Below are positions 33,565 through 43,954 of a DNA stretch of 64,000 nucleotides, one piece after another (within the stretch, counting starts at the first letter, position 1; every line of letters starts with the position of its first letter). The DNA is from Paenibacillus xylanexedens (GTDB lineage: Bacteria > Bacillota > Bacilli > Paenibacillales > Paenibacillaceae): assembly GCF_007676705.1 (NCBI RefSeq), contig NZ_VEBF01000002.1:558001-622000 (forward strand). The letters are read 5' to 3'. The notes beneath the pieces were generated by a model. The model was not told the origin of the DNA, searched no databases, and saw only the letters and a list, made by a program, of their open reading frames with translations. A program made the translations under genes and the position numbers.

Positions 33565-36027
33565 TTATGAAGATGATGCTGGTTGATTCTCATTAAAGTC
33601 CTTCAGAAGTTCAACGATCTCATCCTGTTTGTCCACATGAACGAGCAGCTTACCAATATGTTTGCGTTCGGTTATTGGAACACCTTCTGAAGATATCGGA
33701 ACCACTTGACCTTCTTTGGTCATGACGGTGATATTACGTTGCTCTTTGCAATAAAACGCTCCAGCCAAACGGCTGCCATTCGGTTTCACACGTTTGCCTT
33801 CCTTGAACTCGAATGTAGCAAGGCCCTTGCCTCCGCGACTCTGCACAGCGTAATCCAGGAGCAATGAACGTTTACCATATCCCAGATCGGACAACACTGC
33901 AACTTCACCTTCATCTCCTTCTACCCATAGGGCAGATACCACTTCGTCTGAATCTCTTAATTGAATACCACGAACGCCACCAGATACACGTCCCATTGGA
34001 TTGACTTCATCCTCTCGGAAACGAATCGCCATGGCTTCTTTCGTAATCAACATAATATCTTGTCCGCCTGTACTGAGATGCACAGATAACACTTCATCGT
34101 CCTTGCCCACTTTGCACGCCGCAACTGCACCCGAACGCTTGGTAACGTAATCCTTCAATTCCGTTCGTTTCACCTGTCCTCTGCGTGTCACAAAGACCAG
34201 ACTATGGTTTGGCTCTTCGAAGGATTTCACAGCAAGCACACTTGCAATACGGTCATCTTTCGCGAGTGGAATGACGTTCACAATGGCTGTACCTGGATCT
34301 TTCCACTTGAACTCAGGCACCTGATGAACAGGTAACAGGAAATACTGACCTTTTCGAGTAAAGACAAGCAGATTCTCAAGCGTATTTACTTCCAGAACCT
34401 GAGCGATATAATCGCCCTCTTTTACCCCACTTCCGCTCCGTTCACCACCAGAACGTGTAAAGGACTGCATGCCTGTACGTTTCACGTATCCCTCTTTGGA
34501 TAATGTGACAAATACATCTTCGGCATTCACAAGTACTTCGAGATTTACCTTGAGTTCTTCCACTTCACCCTGGATCGTAGAACGACGGTCTATGCCGTAC
34601 TTCTCACGAATCTCCATCAATTCTTTGCGGATGACTCCGATGAGCTTGCGGTCACTATCCAGAATGGATTGTAATTGTGCAATCTTTTTCATCAGTTCAC
34701 CGAGTTCCTTTTCAAGAGAATTGATCTCCAGATTAGTCAAACGGTACAATTGCAAAGTTAAGATAGAATCCGCTTGGCGTTCCGTGAATCCAAACATCCA
34801 CATCAGGTTATTTTGAGCATCCTGACGGTTCTTCGACGCTTTGATGGCCGCAATGACCTCATCGAGGATGTTAAGTGCTTTTACCAGGCCCTCGAGTACA
34901 TGAGCACGGTCTTGCGCCTTCTCCAGCTCAAACCGGGTACGGAATGTCACAACTTCCCGCTGATGGGCAATGTAAGCCTCTAGGATCGATTTCAATCCTA
35001 ATTGGTGAGGTGCTTTATTCACAATCGCAACCATATTGAAATTATAAGTGACCTGCAAGTCCGTTTTCTTCAGCAAATAAGCCAAAATACCTTGTGCGTC
35101 CGCTTCTTTTTTCAGCTCAACCACGATTCGCAGACCTTCACGTCCGCTCTCATCACGCACTTCGGCGATACCTTCAACCTTTTTCTCAAGTCGAATGTTC
35201 TCCATCGCTGTAACCAGACGAGACTTCACGACCTGATAAGGGATCTCGGTAATGACGATCTGTTGTTTGCCACCGCGCATGTTTTCAATCTCGGTTTTGG
35301 ACCGGATATAGATCCGTCCTTTACCTGTGCGATAGGCATCCAGAATACCGTCACCGCCCATAATCAATCCGCCTGTCGGAAAATCAGGGCCCTTCATGAA
35401 CATCATGATCTCATCCAGCTCAATGGACGGCTTTTCCATTACAGCGATGGAAGCATCAATGACTTCACGCAGATTGTGTGTAGGAATTTCCGTTGCAAAG
35501 CCCGAGGAAATCCCGCTGACACCATTAACCAGCAAGTTCGGATAACGAGATGGCAATACAACCGGTTCTTTGGCCGTATTATCAAAATTATCCTTAAACA
35601 GAACGGTCCGTTTCTCGATATCGCGAAGCATCTCCATCGCGATGGGCGACAAACGGGCCTCTGTATACCGCATTGCCGCTGCCGGGTCATCATCCTGTGA
35701 TCCCCAGTTACCATGACCATCCACGAGCATATGGCCCATTTTCCATGGTTGTGCCATCCGCACCATACCCTCATAGATCGAGGAGTCACCATGAGGATGA
35801 TAATTACCCATTACGTCCCCAACGGTTTTGGCAGACTTGCGGTAAGTCTTGTCAGGCGTATTACCTGAATCGTACATGGCGTACAGAATACGCCGCTGTA
35901 CAGGCTTCAACCCATCCCGAACATCCGGAATGGCTCGATCCTGAATAATATATTTGGAGTAGCGACCGAAACGGTCCCCAACGACCTCTTCGAGAAAGGC
36001 CGGCATAAATTGTTCTGATGGACTCAT
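33565..36027 (-). CDS. parC: DNA topoisomerase IV subunit A (ParC)
   Basis: 820-aa breakage-rejoining subunit that decatenates sister chromosomes. The quinolone-resistance region reads [10 protein letters not shown] (Ser82, wild-type-like), and the DNA-linking Tyr121 is in [10 protein letters not shown]. The C-terminal beta-pinwheel (about 500-800) lacks the GyrA box, which marks it as ParC rather than GyrA. The start is taken at ATG 36027, 8 bp after AGAAGG; a GTG 9 bp upstream is also in frame. It follows parE by 12 bp. Confidence 0.96.
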   Translation of the reverse strand: MSPSEQFMPAFLEEVVGDRFGRYSKYIIQDRAIPDVRDGLKPVQRRILYAMYDSGNTPDKTYRKSAKTVGDVMGNYHPHGDSSIYEGMVRMAQPWKMGHMLVDGHGNWGSQDDDPAAAMRYTEARLSPIAMEMLRDIEKRTVLFKDNFDNTAKEPVVLPSRYPNLLVNGVSGISSGFATEIPTHNLREVIDASIAVMEKPSIELDEIMMFMKGPDFPTGGLIMGGDGILDAYRTGKGRIYIRSKTEIENMRGGKQQIVITEIPYQVVKSRLVTAMENIRLEKKVEGIAEVRDESGREGLRIVVELKKEADAQGILAYLLKKTDLQVTYNFNMVAIVNKAPHQLGLKSILEAYIAHQREVVTFRTRFELEKAQDRAHVLEGLVKALNILDEVIAAIKASKNRQDAQNNLMWMFGFTERQADSILTLQLYRLTNLEINSLEKELGELMKKIAQLQSILDSDRKLIGVIRKELMEIREKYGIDRRSTIQGEVEELKVNLEVLVNAEDVFVTLSKEGYVKRTGMQSFTRSGGERSGSGVKEGDYIAQVLEVNTLENLLVFTRKGQYFLLPVHQVPEFKWKDPGTAIVNVIPLAKDDRIASVLAVKSFEEPNHSLVFVTRRGQVKRTELKDYVTKRSGAVAACKVGKDDEVLSVHLSTGGQDIMLITKEAMAIRFREDEVNPMGRVSGGVRGIQLRDSDEVVSALWVEGDEGEVAVLSDLGYGKRSLLLDYAVQSRGGKGLATFEFKEGKRVKPNGSRLAGAFYCKEQRNITVMTKEGQVVPISSEGVPITERKHIGKLLVHVDKQDEIVELLKDFNENQPASSS

Positions 36028-36039
36028 TCCAAGCACCTT

Positions 36040-38019
36040 CTATTCTTCGTACTCTGTAAAGTCGACGTTCTCTACAATCCAGCGTTTACGCGGATCAACC
36101 TTATCACCCATGAGCGTAGATACGCGACGTTCTGCTTTTGCTGCATCAACAATCTGTACCTTCAACATCGCACGTGTTTCCGGATTCATCGTTGTCTCCC
36201 ACAATTGATCCGGGTTCATTTCACCAAGTCCTTTATAACGTTGAAGCTCAACATTATTTCCGAATTCCTTCATATAATTAGCCAGTTCTTCATCCGTCCA
36301 TGCATATCGAACTGTCGCAAGCTTACCAGACTTACGAGTAAGTTTGTATAATGGCGGCTGAGCTATATATACTTTACCTGCATCAATTAATGGCTTCATA
36401 TAACGATAAAAGAAGGTTAACAGCAATACCTGAATATGTGCACCATCGGTATCAGCATCGGTCATAATGATAATTTTGGAATAATTGCTGTCTTCAACTG
36501 CAAATTCGGTTCCAATGCCCGCCCCGATCGCCGCTGTAATAGCGCGGTATTCTTCATTTTTGAGAATATCAGCCAGCTTCGATTTTTCCGGATTGAGCGG
36601 TTTTCCCTTAAGGGGCAGAATAGCCTGAATCTTCGAGTCGCGTCCCTGTTTGGCAGAACCACCTGCGGAATCCCCTTCGACAATAAATAACTCATTTCGG
36701 GTAAAATCCTTCGATTGCGCCGGCGTCAGCTTGCCGTTCAGGTTGGAACTTTCACTGCGCTTTTTGCCTGTACGCATATCATCCCGTGCTTTGCGAGCCG
36801 CTTCTCTGGCTCTGGAAGCTTGAACCGCTTTGCGAATTAACGTTTGCGCTACCTGCGGGTTTTCTTCCAGGAACCTTTGAATATTTTCGGACACGACCGA
36901 ATCCACTGCACTTCGAGCGGAAGCGCTGCCGAGCTGATCCTTTGTCTGACCTACGAACTCAACCTCTGACATTTTGACACTGATGACGGCCATCATACCT
37001 TCACGCAAATCATTGCCTTCGAGGTTTTTATCTTTTTCCTTAATCATACTGGTACGCCGTGCATAGTCATTCATAACACGGGTATACGCCGCCCTGAACC
37101 CGGTCTCATGAGTACCGCCCCCCCGAGTAGGGATTGAGTTTACGAACGAAGCCAGCGTTTCCGTATAACCTGCGTTGTACTGGATCGCTACTTCGACCTC
37201 AATGTCATCCTTCTCCGCATAGAAGTGAATGACATCATGCAGTACATCTTTATTTTCGTTAAGAAAAGCAACAAACTGGCTTGCTCCGCCTTCATACATG
37301 TATTCGTCCTGATTGCCCGAACGTTCATCCTTGAGCACAATTCTCAGGCCCGAATTCAGAAAAGCAATCTCCTGAAGTCGTTCTGCCAGTGTATCATAAT
37401 TGAATTGGATACCGTTCTGGAACACCCGAATATCCGGTTTGAATGTAACTTTTGTACCTGTCCGATTGGTATTGCCCAATACTTCGAGACCAGATACTGG
37501 TTCTCCGACATGTTCAATCCCTTTTTTGTCTTGCCAATACTCGAATCGTTGACGATGAATCTTGCCATCACGGAAAATCTCGACTTCAAGCCATTCGGAC
37601 AATGCGTTTGTAACTGACGCACCTACACCATGCAAACCGCCGGATTTTTTGTATCCTGATCCACCGAACTTTCCGCCTGCGTGCAAAATCGTAAACACGA
37701 CCTGGGGAGTAGGAATCCCTGTTTTATGTATACCAGTCGGAATTCCCCTTCCGTTATCCTGAACCGTAATAGAACCGTCCTTATGCAGCGTGATATCGAT
37801 TTTGGAGCAGAATTTGGCGAGATGCTCGTCGACAGCGTTATCCACGATCTCCCATACCAAATGATGTAGACCCGAAGTGCTGGTGCTGCCGATGTACATC
37901 CCCGGCCGTTTCCGAACCGCTACCAGCCCTTCAAGTACTTGAATGTCGTCCGCGTCGTAGCCTGAAGACCCCTGTCCTCCGCCTGTCGAACCTGCCGACA
38001 TATCGATTTGCTCGACCAT
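36040..38019 (-). CDS. parE: DNA topoisomerase IV subunit B (ParE)
   Basis: 659-aa GHKL ATPase subunit. ATP-binding motifs: EIVDNAVDEHLA, DNGRGIPTGIH, GGLHGVGASVTNAL; Lys in QTKDQLGS. TOPRIM metal site: FIVEGDSAGGSAKQGRD and MTDADTDGAHI. C-terminal ELQRYKGLGEMNPDQLWETT is standard. Position directly upstream of parC and the ParC-type partner support ParE over GyrB. GGGGGAG precedes the start by about 5 bp; the upstream 76 bp carries no terminator. Confidence 0.96.
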   Translation of the reverse strand: MVEQIDMSAGSTGGGQGSSGYDADDIQVLEGLVAVRKRPGMYIGSTSTSGLHHLVWEIVDNAVDEHLAKFCSKIDITLHKDGSITVQDNGRGIPTGIHKTGIPTPQVVFTILHAGGKFGGSGYKKSGGLHGVGASVTNALSEWLEVEIFRDGKIHRQRFEYWQDKKGIEHVGEPVSGLEVLGNTNRTGTKVTFKPDIRVFQNGIQFNYDTLAERLQEIAFLNSGLRIVLKDERSGNQDEYMYEGGASQFVAFLNENKDVLHDVIHFYAEKDDIEVEVAIQYNAGYTETLASFVNSIPTRGGGTHETGFRAAYTRVMNDYARRTSMIKEKDKNLEGNDLREGMMAVISVKMSEVEFVGQTKDQLGSASARSAVDSVVSENIQRFLEENPQVAQTLIRKAVQASRAREAARKARDDMRTGKKRSESSNLNGKLTPAQSKDFTRNELFIVEGDSAGGSAKQGRDSKIQAILPLKGKPLNPEKSKLADILKNEEYRAITAAIGAGIGTEFAVEDSNYSKIIIMTDADTDGAHIQVLLLTFFYRYMKPLIDAGKVYIAQPPLYKLTRKSGKLATVRYAWTDEELANYMKEFGNNVELQRYKGLGEMNPDQLWETTMNPETRAMLKVQIVDAAKAERRVSTLMGDKVDPRKRWIVENVDFTEYEE

Positions 38020-38095
38020 TCATGCTCCCCCTTCTTAACTTGCAACTAAAAAAATGCCTAAAATGCAAACAGATGTTTTCTTATCCTTGTCCATT

Positions 38096-39094
38096 TTAAT
38101 TCAAGATATCCCGTTTCGTAAAGACAAGGAATGACACAATGAGTGAAGCAATGCCCCAAACACTAAGCACAATAAGGGAAAAACCTAAATTCATTCCCTC
38201 GATTGGTGGTAATCCGCCAGACAAATAATCAGGAAGTTCGAGGTTAACCATGAACAGATACTTCGCTGTCTGCCAGGATGCTGCCATACTGGTCAAGATT
38301 GTTCCTGCAATCAGAGCCGCCATCATAATGACGATGCTTGCAGCAGTACTGCGCACAAGCACGGATACCATAAATGCAAGCATGGCTACGATTATACTCA
38401 CAAACCAGATCAGTCCTGCCTGCATAAGCATATACAGCCACTGGTCCACAGCATGCACTGCCGACATATCAACATCTGTTCCCACAACCTTGAATCCTGT
38501 GAATATAGGCATGTTGAAGCCTTTATATCCGAACACGGCACCCGATATGACATAACAGATAATGTAGGCTGATACCACTATGATAGACACAAACATAATC
38601 AGCGTAATTAATTTGCTAAGAAGCACTTTCCAGCGTCTCACCGGACGTGTTAAAAGCATTTTAATTGTACCTGTCGTACGTTCACCTGATACAAGATCTG
38701 AAGCAATAGCCATGATTAACAGCGGAATAAACAATCCGACTGCGTTGTTCATGAACTCCCGGGTAAAGGTAACACCGCCCGGTTCTTTGGGATTGATGTC
38801 ATTTTCAAGATAATACTGCATCTGCTGGATATATACTGTTCTATATTTCTTGTATTCTTCAGGTACCCGATCACTACCGAGCGAGTTTTGATTGTCTGTG
38901 ATGGCCTGTTGCAGTTCAAGCCGCCAATCGCCACCGAATTTGTCCCGATTATTTTCCGCAGATTTCATCTGTGCATACGTAAACATCGGTACAAGGATTG
39001 CAAGTACAATAAATATAATATAAAGCCTTTTTTTCTTCACCATCTTAATCGTTTCATTGCGAATCAGCGGCATGATGTTATTCAATGGATTCAC
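38096..39094 (-). CDS. ABC-2 type transporter permease
   Basis: 332-aa membrane subunit with six membrane segments: one near 24-42, a long outside region (about 45-125), then five in the C-terminal half. The SDLVSGERTTGTIKMLLTRPVRRW segment after helix 2 is the typical coupling region of ABC-2 permeases of the NosY/bacitracin type. It starts 17 bp inside the end of the ATPase gene. Export of a lipid, peptide or drug is possible; the sequence does not tell which. Confidence 0.92.
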   Translation of the reverse strand: MNPLNNIMPLIRNETIKMVKKKRLYIIFIVLAILVPMFTYAQMKSAENNRDKFGGDWRLELQQAITDNQNSLGSDRVPEEYKKYRTVYIQQMQYYLENDINPKEPGGVTFTREFMNNAVGLFIPLLIMAIASDLVSGERTTGTIKMLLTRPVRRWKVLLSKLITLIMFVSIIVVSAYIICYVISGAVFGYKGFNMPIFTGFKVVGTDVDMSAVHAVDQWLYMLMQAGLIWFVSIIVAMLAFMVSVLVRSTAASIVIMMAALIAGTILTSMAASWQTAKYLFMVNLELPDYLSGGLPPIEGMNLGFSLIVLSVWGIASLIVSFLVFTKRDILN

Positions 39095-40043
39095 CTTCTG
39101 TCATTTTTAAGAATAGTTGTTCGAGTGTAGGCTGAATCCGTTGTACCCCTTCAACCTGTACACCAGCTTGAACCATCTGTTGCACCATATCAGGAATTCG
39201 ATCTTCATGCATCTCGGCAACAACAGCGTTTGGACCAAGGCCCGCAACAATGGTATCATCCATCACATCCGCAGGTCGTCCGACCAGAGCAATGCCTGCA
39301 TCCAGCAACATCTTTTTGCCCTGCTCCAGAGGTGAAACATGCCATATAGCCAACTTGGAATGATCTTCAATCAGTTCGCTAACGCCTCCAACGGCAAGCA
39401 CGCGTCCAGCACTGATAATCGCTACTCTGTCACAGAGAAGCTGGATCTCACTTAACAAGTGGCTGCTGACAAATACAGCCATACCTTCACTGGCAAGTTG
39501 TTTAATAAAGACACGAAGTTCCTTAATGCCTTTCGGATCAAGACCATTCGTCGGTTCATCCAGAATGAGCAGACGCGGACGCCCAAGCAATGCTTGCGCA
39601 ATACCGAGACGTTGACGCATACCGAGTGAGTATGTTCTGACTTTATCATGAATACGCTGATCCAGACGCACAATATCCACGACTTCCTGAATTCGTTCGT
39701 TATCCACCCCTGGTTGCATGCGAGCAAAATGCTCCAAGTTCTCCCACCCGGTCAGATATGTATACACCTCCGGATTCTCAACAATGGAACCTACATACTT
39801 CAAGGCACGCTCAGGATCCCGGTTCACATCATAACCACAGACTTTAATTTTCCCTTCTGTCGGTTTGATCAGATCCACCAGCATCCGAATCGTTGTTGTT
39901 TTCCCAGCACCGTTGGGTCCGAGAAATCCAAAAATTTCACCAGGTTTCACGTCAAATGTAACGTCCTTGATAATCCACTTGCGCCCGATCCTCTTCTTCA
40001 GATGCTGTACGGACAGGACGGAATCATACTGCTTCTCTGCCAT
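39078..40043 (-). CDS. ABC transporter ATP-binding protein
   Basis: 321-aa ATPase: Walker A GPNGAGKTT, signature YSLGMRQRLGIAQALL, Walker B LLILDEPTNGLDP, H-loop SSHLLSE. A ~100-residue C-terminal extension follows the core, as in CcmA/BcrA-type exporters. Its ATG directly abuts the stop of the SGNH hydrolase gene (TAAATG), so translation is coupled. It pairs with the ABC-2 permease downstream. Confidence 0.94.
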   Translation of the reverse strand: MAEKQYDSVLSVQHLKKRIGRKWIIKDVTFDVKPGEIFGFLGPNGAGKTTTIRMLVDLIKPTEGKIKVCGYDVNRDPERALKYVGSIVENPEVYTYLTGWENLEHFARMQPGVDNERIQEVVDIVRLDQRIHDKVRTYSLGMRQRLGIAQALLGRPRLLILDEPTNGLDPKGIKELRVFIKQLASEGMAVFVSSHLLSEIQLLCDRVAIISAGRVLAVGGVSELIEDHSKLAIWHVSPLEQGKKMLLDAGIALVGRPADVMDDTIVAGLGPNAVVAEMHEDRIPDMVQQMVQAGVQVEGVQRIQPTLEQLFLKMTEGESIE

Positions 40044-40916
40044 TTAATTTCCGCTCCCTTCTGCAGGTGTAGCCGCCTGGAATTCCTGTGCGATTCGAAC
40101 TGCAATCTGCTCGTAACCTTGTCCGTTAGGATGAAAATGATCTGACGAGAGATACTCTCCCAGATGGTTCTCAAATAAATCGAATGTAGGGACGAGTGTC
40201 ATTTTGTCCTCATTGTTCAAAATAGCCAGTGCAGCATCGTTCCATGCAGCAACAACTGCATTACCTGGCTTCTCCAGTTCCTTCACATCGCCAAACGGAT
40301 TGTACAATCCTATGTACGCAATTTCTGCATCGGGATTGATTTCTTTAACTTTCTTCAAAATCTCTTGAAGACGTTTCGACGTTTCCGGCAAAGCCGCTGC
40401 TAATTGTTCTGCTGTTGGTGGATCTTCCCCCTGCAAAACCTGTCCGCCCTGGAACAGATCATTCGCGCCGATGGAGAGCAAAATAAAATTAGACTGTTGC
40501 AATACGTAACGCACACCTTGCTCATCTAGTTTTGTCAATAAAGCATCTGTTCTCAACCCGTTAACACCCAGATTATTAAGAACCTGAACGTCATATCCTT
40601 TATCTTTGAGCAAGTTCCCTGCACGTCTTACAAAACCAAGTCCTTCATCATCCCCCGTACCTCGTGCCAGGGAATCGCCGATGACGGCCATCCGAATCTT
40701 GCCATTTTCCACGACCGCTGGTTCCCCCACGTTATCCTTAGGTAGTGCTGTTGTCTCCTGTCCCGTAGTTAACGAAGAATCACCCTTTGGGAAAATCACA
40801 TCTTTTATCGCGTATCCAAATCCAAATAACAACAACAAGGTTGCCAAGATGGAAACTGTACTAACGGTTCTCCAGATCCAAGGTGCTGAATCAAGGCTTT
40901 TTTTCTTTTTCATCAT
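40044..40916 (-). CDS. Membrane-anchored SGNH/GDSL hydrolase
   Basis: 290-aa extracytoplasmic esterase or lipase-type enzyme. One N-terminal membrane segment (about 14-35) serves as signal anchor. SGNH blocks: VIGDSLARG (nucleophile Ser), LGVNGLRTD region, SIGANDLF (Asn), and SSDHFHPNGQGY (Asp/His). The start is placed at the first of two adjacent ATGs, 5 bp after GGAG; a GTG further upstream has no good site. It is the first gene of an operon with an ABC-2 transporter, suggesting modification or removal of an acyl group on the exported compound or the envelope. Confidence 0.9.
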   Translation of the reverse strand: MMKKKKSLDSAPWIWRTVSTVSILATLLLLFGFGYAIKDVIFPKGDSSLTTGQETTALPKDNVGEPAVVENGKIRMAVIGDSLARGTGDDEGLGFVRRAGNLLKDKGYDVQVLNNLGVNGLRTDALLTKLDEQGVRYVLQQSNFILLSIGANDLFQGGQVLQGEDPPTAEQLAAALPETSKRLQEILKKVKEINPDAEIAYIGLYNPFGDVKELEKPGNAVVAAWNDAALAILNNEDKMTLVPTFDLFENHLGEYLSSDHFHPNGQGYEQIAVRIAQEFQAATPAEGSGN

Positions 40917-40976
40917 CACATCTCCGCTCATGTACACCAGTCCGGGTGCTTATAATTTATAATGACTTTACATTAA

Positions 40977-41021
40977 GGCGTGTCTGAAAATCCGCTTACT
41001 TCGGAGTTTTCAGACACGCCC
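40977..41021. repeat. Long perfect hairpin without T-tract (repeat-like)
   Basis: GGCGTGTCTGAAAA / TTTTCAGACACGCC form a perfect 14-bp stem (40977-40990, 41008-41021) with an inner TCCG/CGGA pair. Neither side has a T-run, so it is not a standard terminator. Its form resembles palindromic intergenic repeats; copy number cannot be judged here. Confidence 0.5.
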
Positions 41022-41118
41022 TGATGATGCTATTCCTAAATAACATAAATGTTCTGTCGTTAATTTGCAAATTTTGGCGCTATATTCGTAGAATTCATTT
41101 TCCTTATGTCATTTTACG

Positions 41119-41167
41119 GAAAAAAGGTTATACCATACACAGATTTCAACTGTGCTGGCATAACCTT
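41119..41167 (-). terminator. Terminator of the CAP-domain gene
   Basis: AAGGTTATGCCAGCACAG ... CTGTGTATGGTATAACCTT, a long stem with few mismatches, followed on the minus strand by TTTTTTCC. Located 38 bp past the stop. Confidence 0.88.
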
Positions 41168-41205
41168 GTGATAAACAAATTTTTAATTACTTCATTAAAT
41201 GAGGT

Positions 41206-42009
41206 TTATTTACCGATAAACTCTTGTGCCCAGTACCCATTGTAGTAACCTACACCGATATGCGTAAAGTTTTTGCTCAGGATATTGGCACGGTGGCCTT
41301 CACTATTCATCCAGGCTGTTACAACTTCCTGTGGTGTTTTTTGTCCTTTGGCAATGTTCTCGCCAGCATAGCTGTAAGTTACTCCGAATTGTTTCATCAT
41401 ATCAAACGGAGAACCATACGTTGGTGACTGGTGATCAAAATAGTTATTGTTGCTCATATCTTTTACTTTGGCTACAGCTACTTTGTCCAGAAGAGCATCA
41501 GAAGACAGTGCGCTCAGACCTGCTTTGGCACGCTCAGCATTGACCAGTTTAACAACTTGTGCAGAAAAGTCAGATTGCGTGCTTTCACTGCCATTATTAC
41601 TTGTATTGTTACCTGTGTTCGAAGGATCTTTAGCCGGTGTAGTTGCCGGTTTTTCTTCTTGAGTTGGTTGTGCTGGTTTTGCCGGTTGCTCAGGCTTAGC
41701 TGTCGGCTCAGCAGGTTTTGTTGTTGGCTTAGCGGGTTTTGTTGTCGGCTCAGCAGGTTTAGTGGTTTGATCAGGCTGCGTAGCAGGCTTCTCTACAATT
41801 TGCCCGTTGGATACGGTGTATCCATTTTGTTTGAGCCATTGCTCAATATATGCTTTCAGGCTGTCTGTGCTTGTAATTTTGTACGTTGTGGTAGTCTTAT
41901 ATGATGAATCTGCAGCAGACGCGGAAGCAGGGAGCATTACCCCTACGGCCAGTACGGCTGTCAGACTGCTCGTTACGACGGTTTTCATCCATTTCTTTTT
42001 CAAATTCAT
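41206..42009 (-). CDS. Secreted CAP-domain (YkwD-type) protein with Pro/Lys/Thr repeat linker
   Basis: 267 aa. Signal peptide MNLKKKWMKTVVTSSLTAVL ... SASA; a short N-terminal domain (TTTYKITSTDSLKAYIEQWL); a low-complexity linker (about 75-125) of near-repeats such as TKPAEPT, TKPAKPT, TKPAEPT, AKPEQPA; then a CAP/SCP domain (about 145-267) with HQSPTYGSPFDMM and NSEGHRANIL. CAP proteins of this type are secreted in spore formers; the activity is not known. AAGGAG lies 4 bp before the ATG. Monocistronic. Confidence 0.92.
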   Translation of the reverse strand: MNLKKKWMKTVVTSSLTAVLAVGVMLPASASAADSSYKTTTTYKITSTDSLKAYIEQWLKQNGYTVSNGQIVEKPATQPDQTTKPAEPTTKPAKPTTKPAEPTAKPEQPAKPAQPTQEEKPATTPAKDPSNTGNNTSNNGSESTQSDFSAQVVKLVNAERAKAGLSALSSDALLDKVAVAKVKDMSNNNYFDHQSPTYGSPFDMMKQFGVTYSYAGENIAKGQKTPQEVVTAWMNSEGHRANILSKNFTHIGVGYYNGYWAQEFIGK

Positions 42010-42187
42010 TCATCTCCTTAAGAATAGTTATTACAAATTTGTAATTAATACTCTAGCAGTATATCAATTCATACGGAGATTGTGAACCCATAAATTATGG
42101 AAAAGTAACTTTTTTGTCATTTTTAAAGTGTTTAAAATACGCCCTGTTCACTTATTCTGCATGCTACTATTTCTGTTTACAAAACCA

Positions 42188-42228
42188 TAAAAAAAAGACA
42201 TTCAGACCAAATATGCTAGTCGAATGCC
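42188..42228 (-). terminator. Terminator after the purT-GNAT pair
   Basis: GGCATTCGACTA ... TGGTCTGAATGTC stem (42228-42197) followed on the minus strand by TTTTTTTT. The rest of 42010-42318 holds the CAP gene's upstream region and no coding signal. Confidence 0.82.
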
Positions 42229-42318
42229 ACTTCACCATCTATTTATCATTCACGACACCAGAAGGTGCAGATCAGGATATAATGAGAATTTTCATACTAT
42301 AGGAAAGACCTTTTTATA

Positions 42319-42777
42319 CTATAGAAGAACCTTACTGAACCGATAACCTCTCTTCTGAAAACCAATGTGCTCATAAAAAGAGTACGTTGTTGAAGTCACT
42401 TCACGGTTCGCACCCGTGACAAACAGTTGTTTACCACCTTGCTGTCTGCCCCAATCTTCAGCACGAGCCATCAGACGACGGCCAATTCCACCACCACGAT
42501 ATTCCTGGCCTACGATCAGAGAAGTAATTTGTGCGGCAGGTTCTGGATAGGCATGATTTTGCACACATTGCAAGCCAATCACACCAATAATTTGTTCATC
42601 CACTTCGGCAACAAGCATGCACGCGTTTGGATTGGTTTCCAAACATTCAATGCGCTCTTTCATGACATTGGCTGTTGTCGGATAGCTGACCTCTCGCATC
42701 AGTCCCGTTACCGCTTCAGCATCTCGTAGTTCACACTCTCGGATCATCAGTACAGGGGCCTCAACATTATTGGACAT
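42319..42777 (-). CDS. GNAT-family N-acetyltransferase
   Basis: 152-aa acetyl-CoA-dependent acetyltransferase. Acetyl-CoA binding motif [24 protein letters not shown] (Q/R-x-x-G-x-G/A); C-terminal [24 protein letters not shown] is typical. Its start overlaps the end of purT by 11 bp, so it is co-translated with it. Substrate unknown; no functional link to purine synthesis is evident. Confidence 0.92.
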   Translation of the reverse strand: MSNNVEAPVLMIRECELRDAEAVTGLMREVSYPTTANVMKERIECLETNPNACMLVAEVDEQIIGVIGLQCVQNHAYPEPAAQITSLIVGQEYRGGGIGRRLMARAEDWGRQQGGKQLFVTGANREVTSTTYSFYEHIGFQKRGYRFSKVLL

Positions 42778-43954
42778 GATTTACCTCCACTTTCAGCATA
42801 TTAGCGGCTTGTACCGCTGTTTTACGAGCTTCTTCCACATCTTGACCAGCACTTAGCGCTACAGCCATACGGCGTCCTACTTTCGTCTCTGGTTTGCCAA
42901 ATACACGAACCTGAGTACGAGGAAGAGCCAGTGCTTCTTCAATACCGCCTATAGTAAAGTCAGATGTTTCGTCATTAGCCTTCAGCGTTGCTGAAGCTCC
43001 CGGTGTCAACAGATGTACACCTGTGACCGGAAAACCAAGAATTGCACGTACATGCAGCGCAAACTCGGAACTATCTTGCGTCACCATTGTAACCATGCCT
43101 GTGTCATGCGGACGAGGAGATACCTCGCTGAACACAACACCATCCGGAGTCAGGAACAATTCCACTCCAAACAGTCCATAACCGCCAAGTTCATCCGTAA
43201 CGGATTTGGCAATATGACAAGCCTGCTCCCATTGTTCAGAAGTCATTGCATGAGGTTGCCAGGATTCGACATAATCCCCATCCTTCTGAATATGGCCAAT
43301 CGGAGGACAGAATACGGTGCCTGATACAGACCTAACGGTAAGTAATGTAATCTCACTGTCAAATTGCACAAAGCTCTCCACGATGACACGAACGGATTTG
43401 CCACGTGCTCCCGAAAGAGCAATGTTCCAGCAATCCTCCACATCGCCCGGTGTATGGCATACACTCTGCCCTTTACCGGAAGAACTCATCAATGGTTTAA
43501 TAACACAAGGTGTGCCAAGCTTACGTACGGCTTCCTGAAGTTGTTCCAGGTTATCCGCAAAAAGGTAATCAGCTGTCGGAAGTTCCAATTGTTCGGCTGC
43601 AAGCCGACGGATGCCTTCGCGATCCATCGTTAAACGTGCAGCTCGGGCAGTAGGTACTACACAAAATCCCTCTTCCTCAAGCTCCAGTAAAGCTTCTGTT
43701 GCAATAGCTTCAATCTCAGGTACGATGTAATGAGGCTTTTCTTTACGGATCAATTGCTTCAAAGCTTCAGCATCCAGCATGTCGATGCAGTAAGACCGGT
43801 GCGCGACCTGCATCGCAGGTGCGTTCTCATAACGATCAACAGCGATCGTCTCTACTCCCAGTCGTTGGGCCTCAATAACGACCTCTTTTCCCAATTCTCC
43901 GCTGCCTAATAGCAGCATTTTTTTGGCTTGAGCCGTAAAAGGAGCACCCCACAT
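42767..43954 (-). CDS. purT: Formate-dependent phosphoribosylglycinamide formyltransferase (PurT)
   Basis: 395-aa ATP-grasp enzyme that makes formyl-GAR from GAR, formate and ATP, the folate-independent third step of purine synthesis. Family landmarks: [20 protein letters not shown] at the N-terminus, VPEIEAIAT, the ATP-grasp core [41 protein letters not shown], and the C-terminal [15 protein letters not shown]. Length is normal. GGGAGG precedes the start. It stands alone, away from other pur genes, coupled only to a GNAT gene. Confidence 0.96.
   Translation of the reverse strand: MWGAPFTAQAKKMLLLGSGELGKEVVIEAQRLGVETIAVDRYENAPAMQVAHRSYCIDMLDAEALKQLIRKEKPHYIVPEIEAIATEALLELEEEGFCVVPTARAARLTMDREGIRRLAAEQLELPTADYLFADNLEQLQEAVRKLGTPCVIKPLMSSSGKGQSVCHTPGDVEDCWNIALSGARGKSVRVIVESFVQFDSEITLLTVRSVSGTVFCPPIGHIQKDGDYVESWQPHAMTSEQWEQACHIAKSVTDELGGYGLFGVELFLTPDGVVFSEVSPRPHDTGMVTMVTQDSSEFALHVRAILGFPVTGVHLLTPGASATLKANDETSDFTIGGIEEALALPRTQVRVFGKPETKVGRRMAVALSAGQDVEEARKTAVQAANMLKVEVNHVQ

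Noticed and set aside
35002..35700. 232-codon plus-strand reading frame
   Set aside because: Fully antisense to parC, with a His/Cys-rich composition typical of shadow frames and no ribosome site.
41695..41770. Tandem repeat in the CAP protein gene as a possible CRISPR or regulatory repeat
   Set aside because: The repeats are in frame and encode the Pro/Lys/Thr linker; they are coding low complexity.
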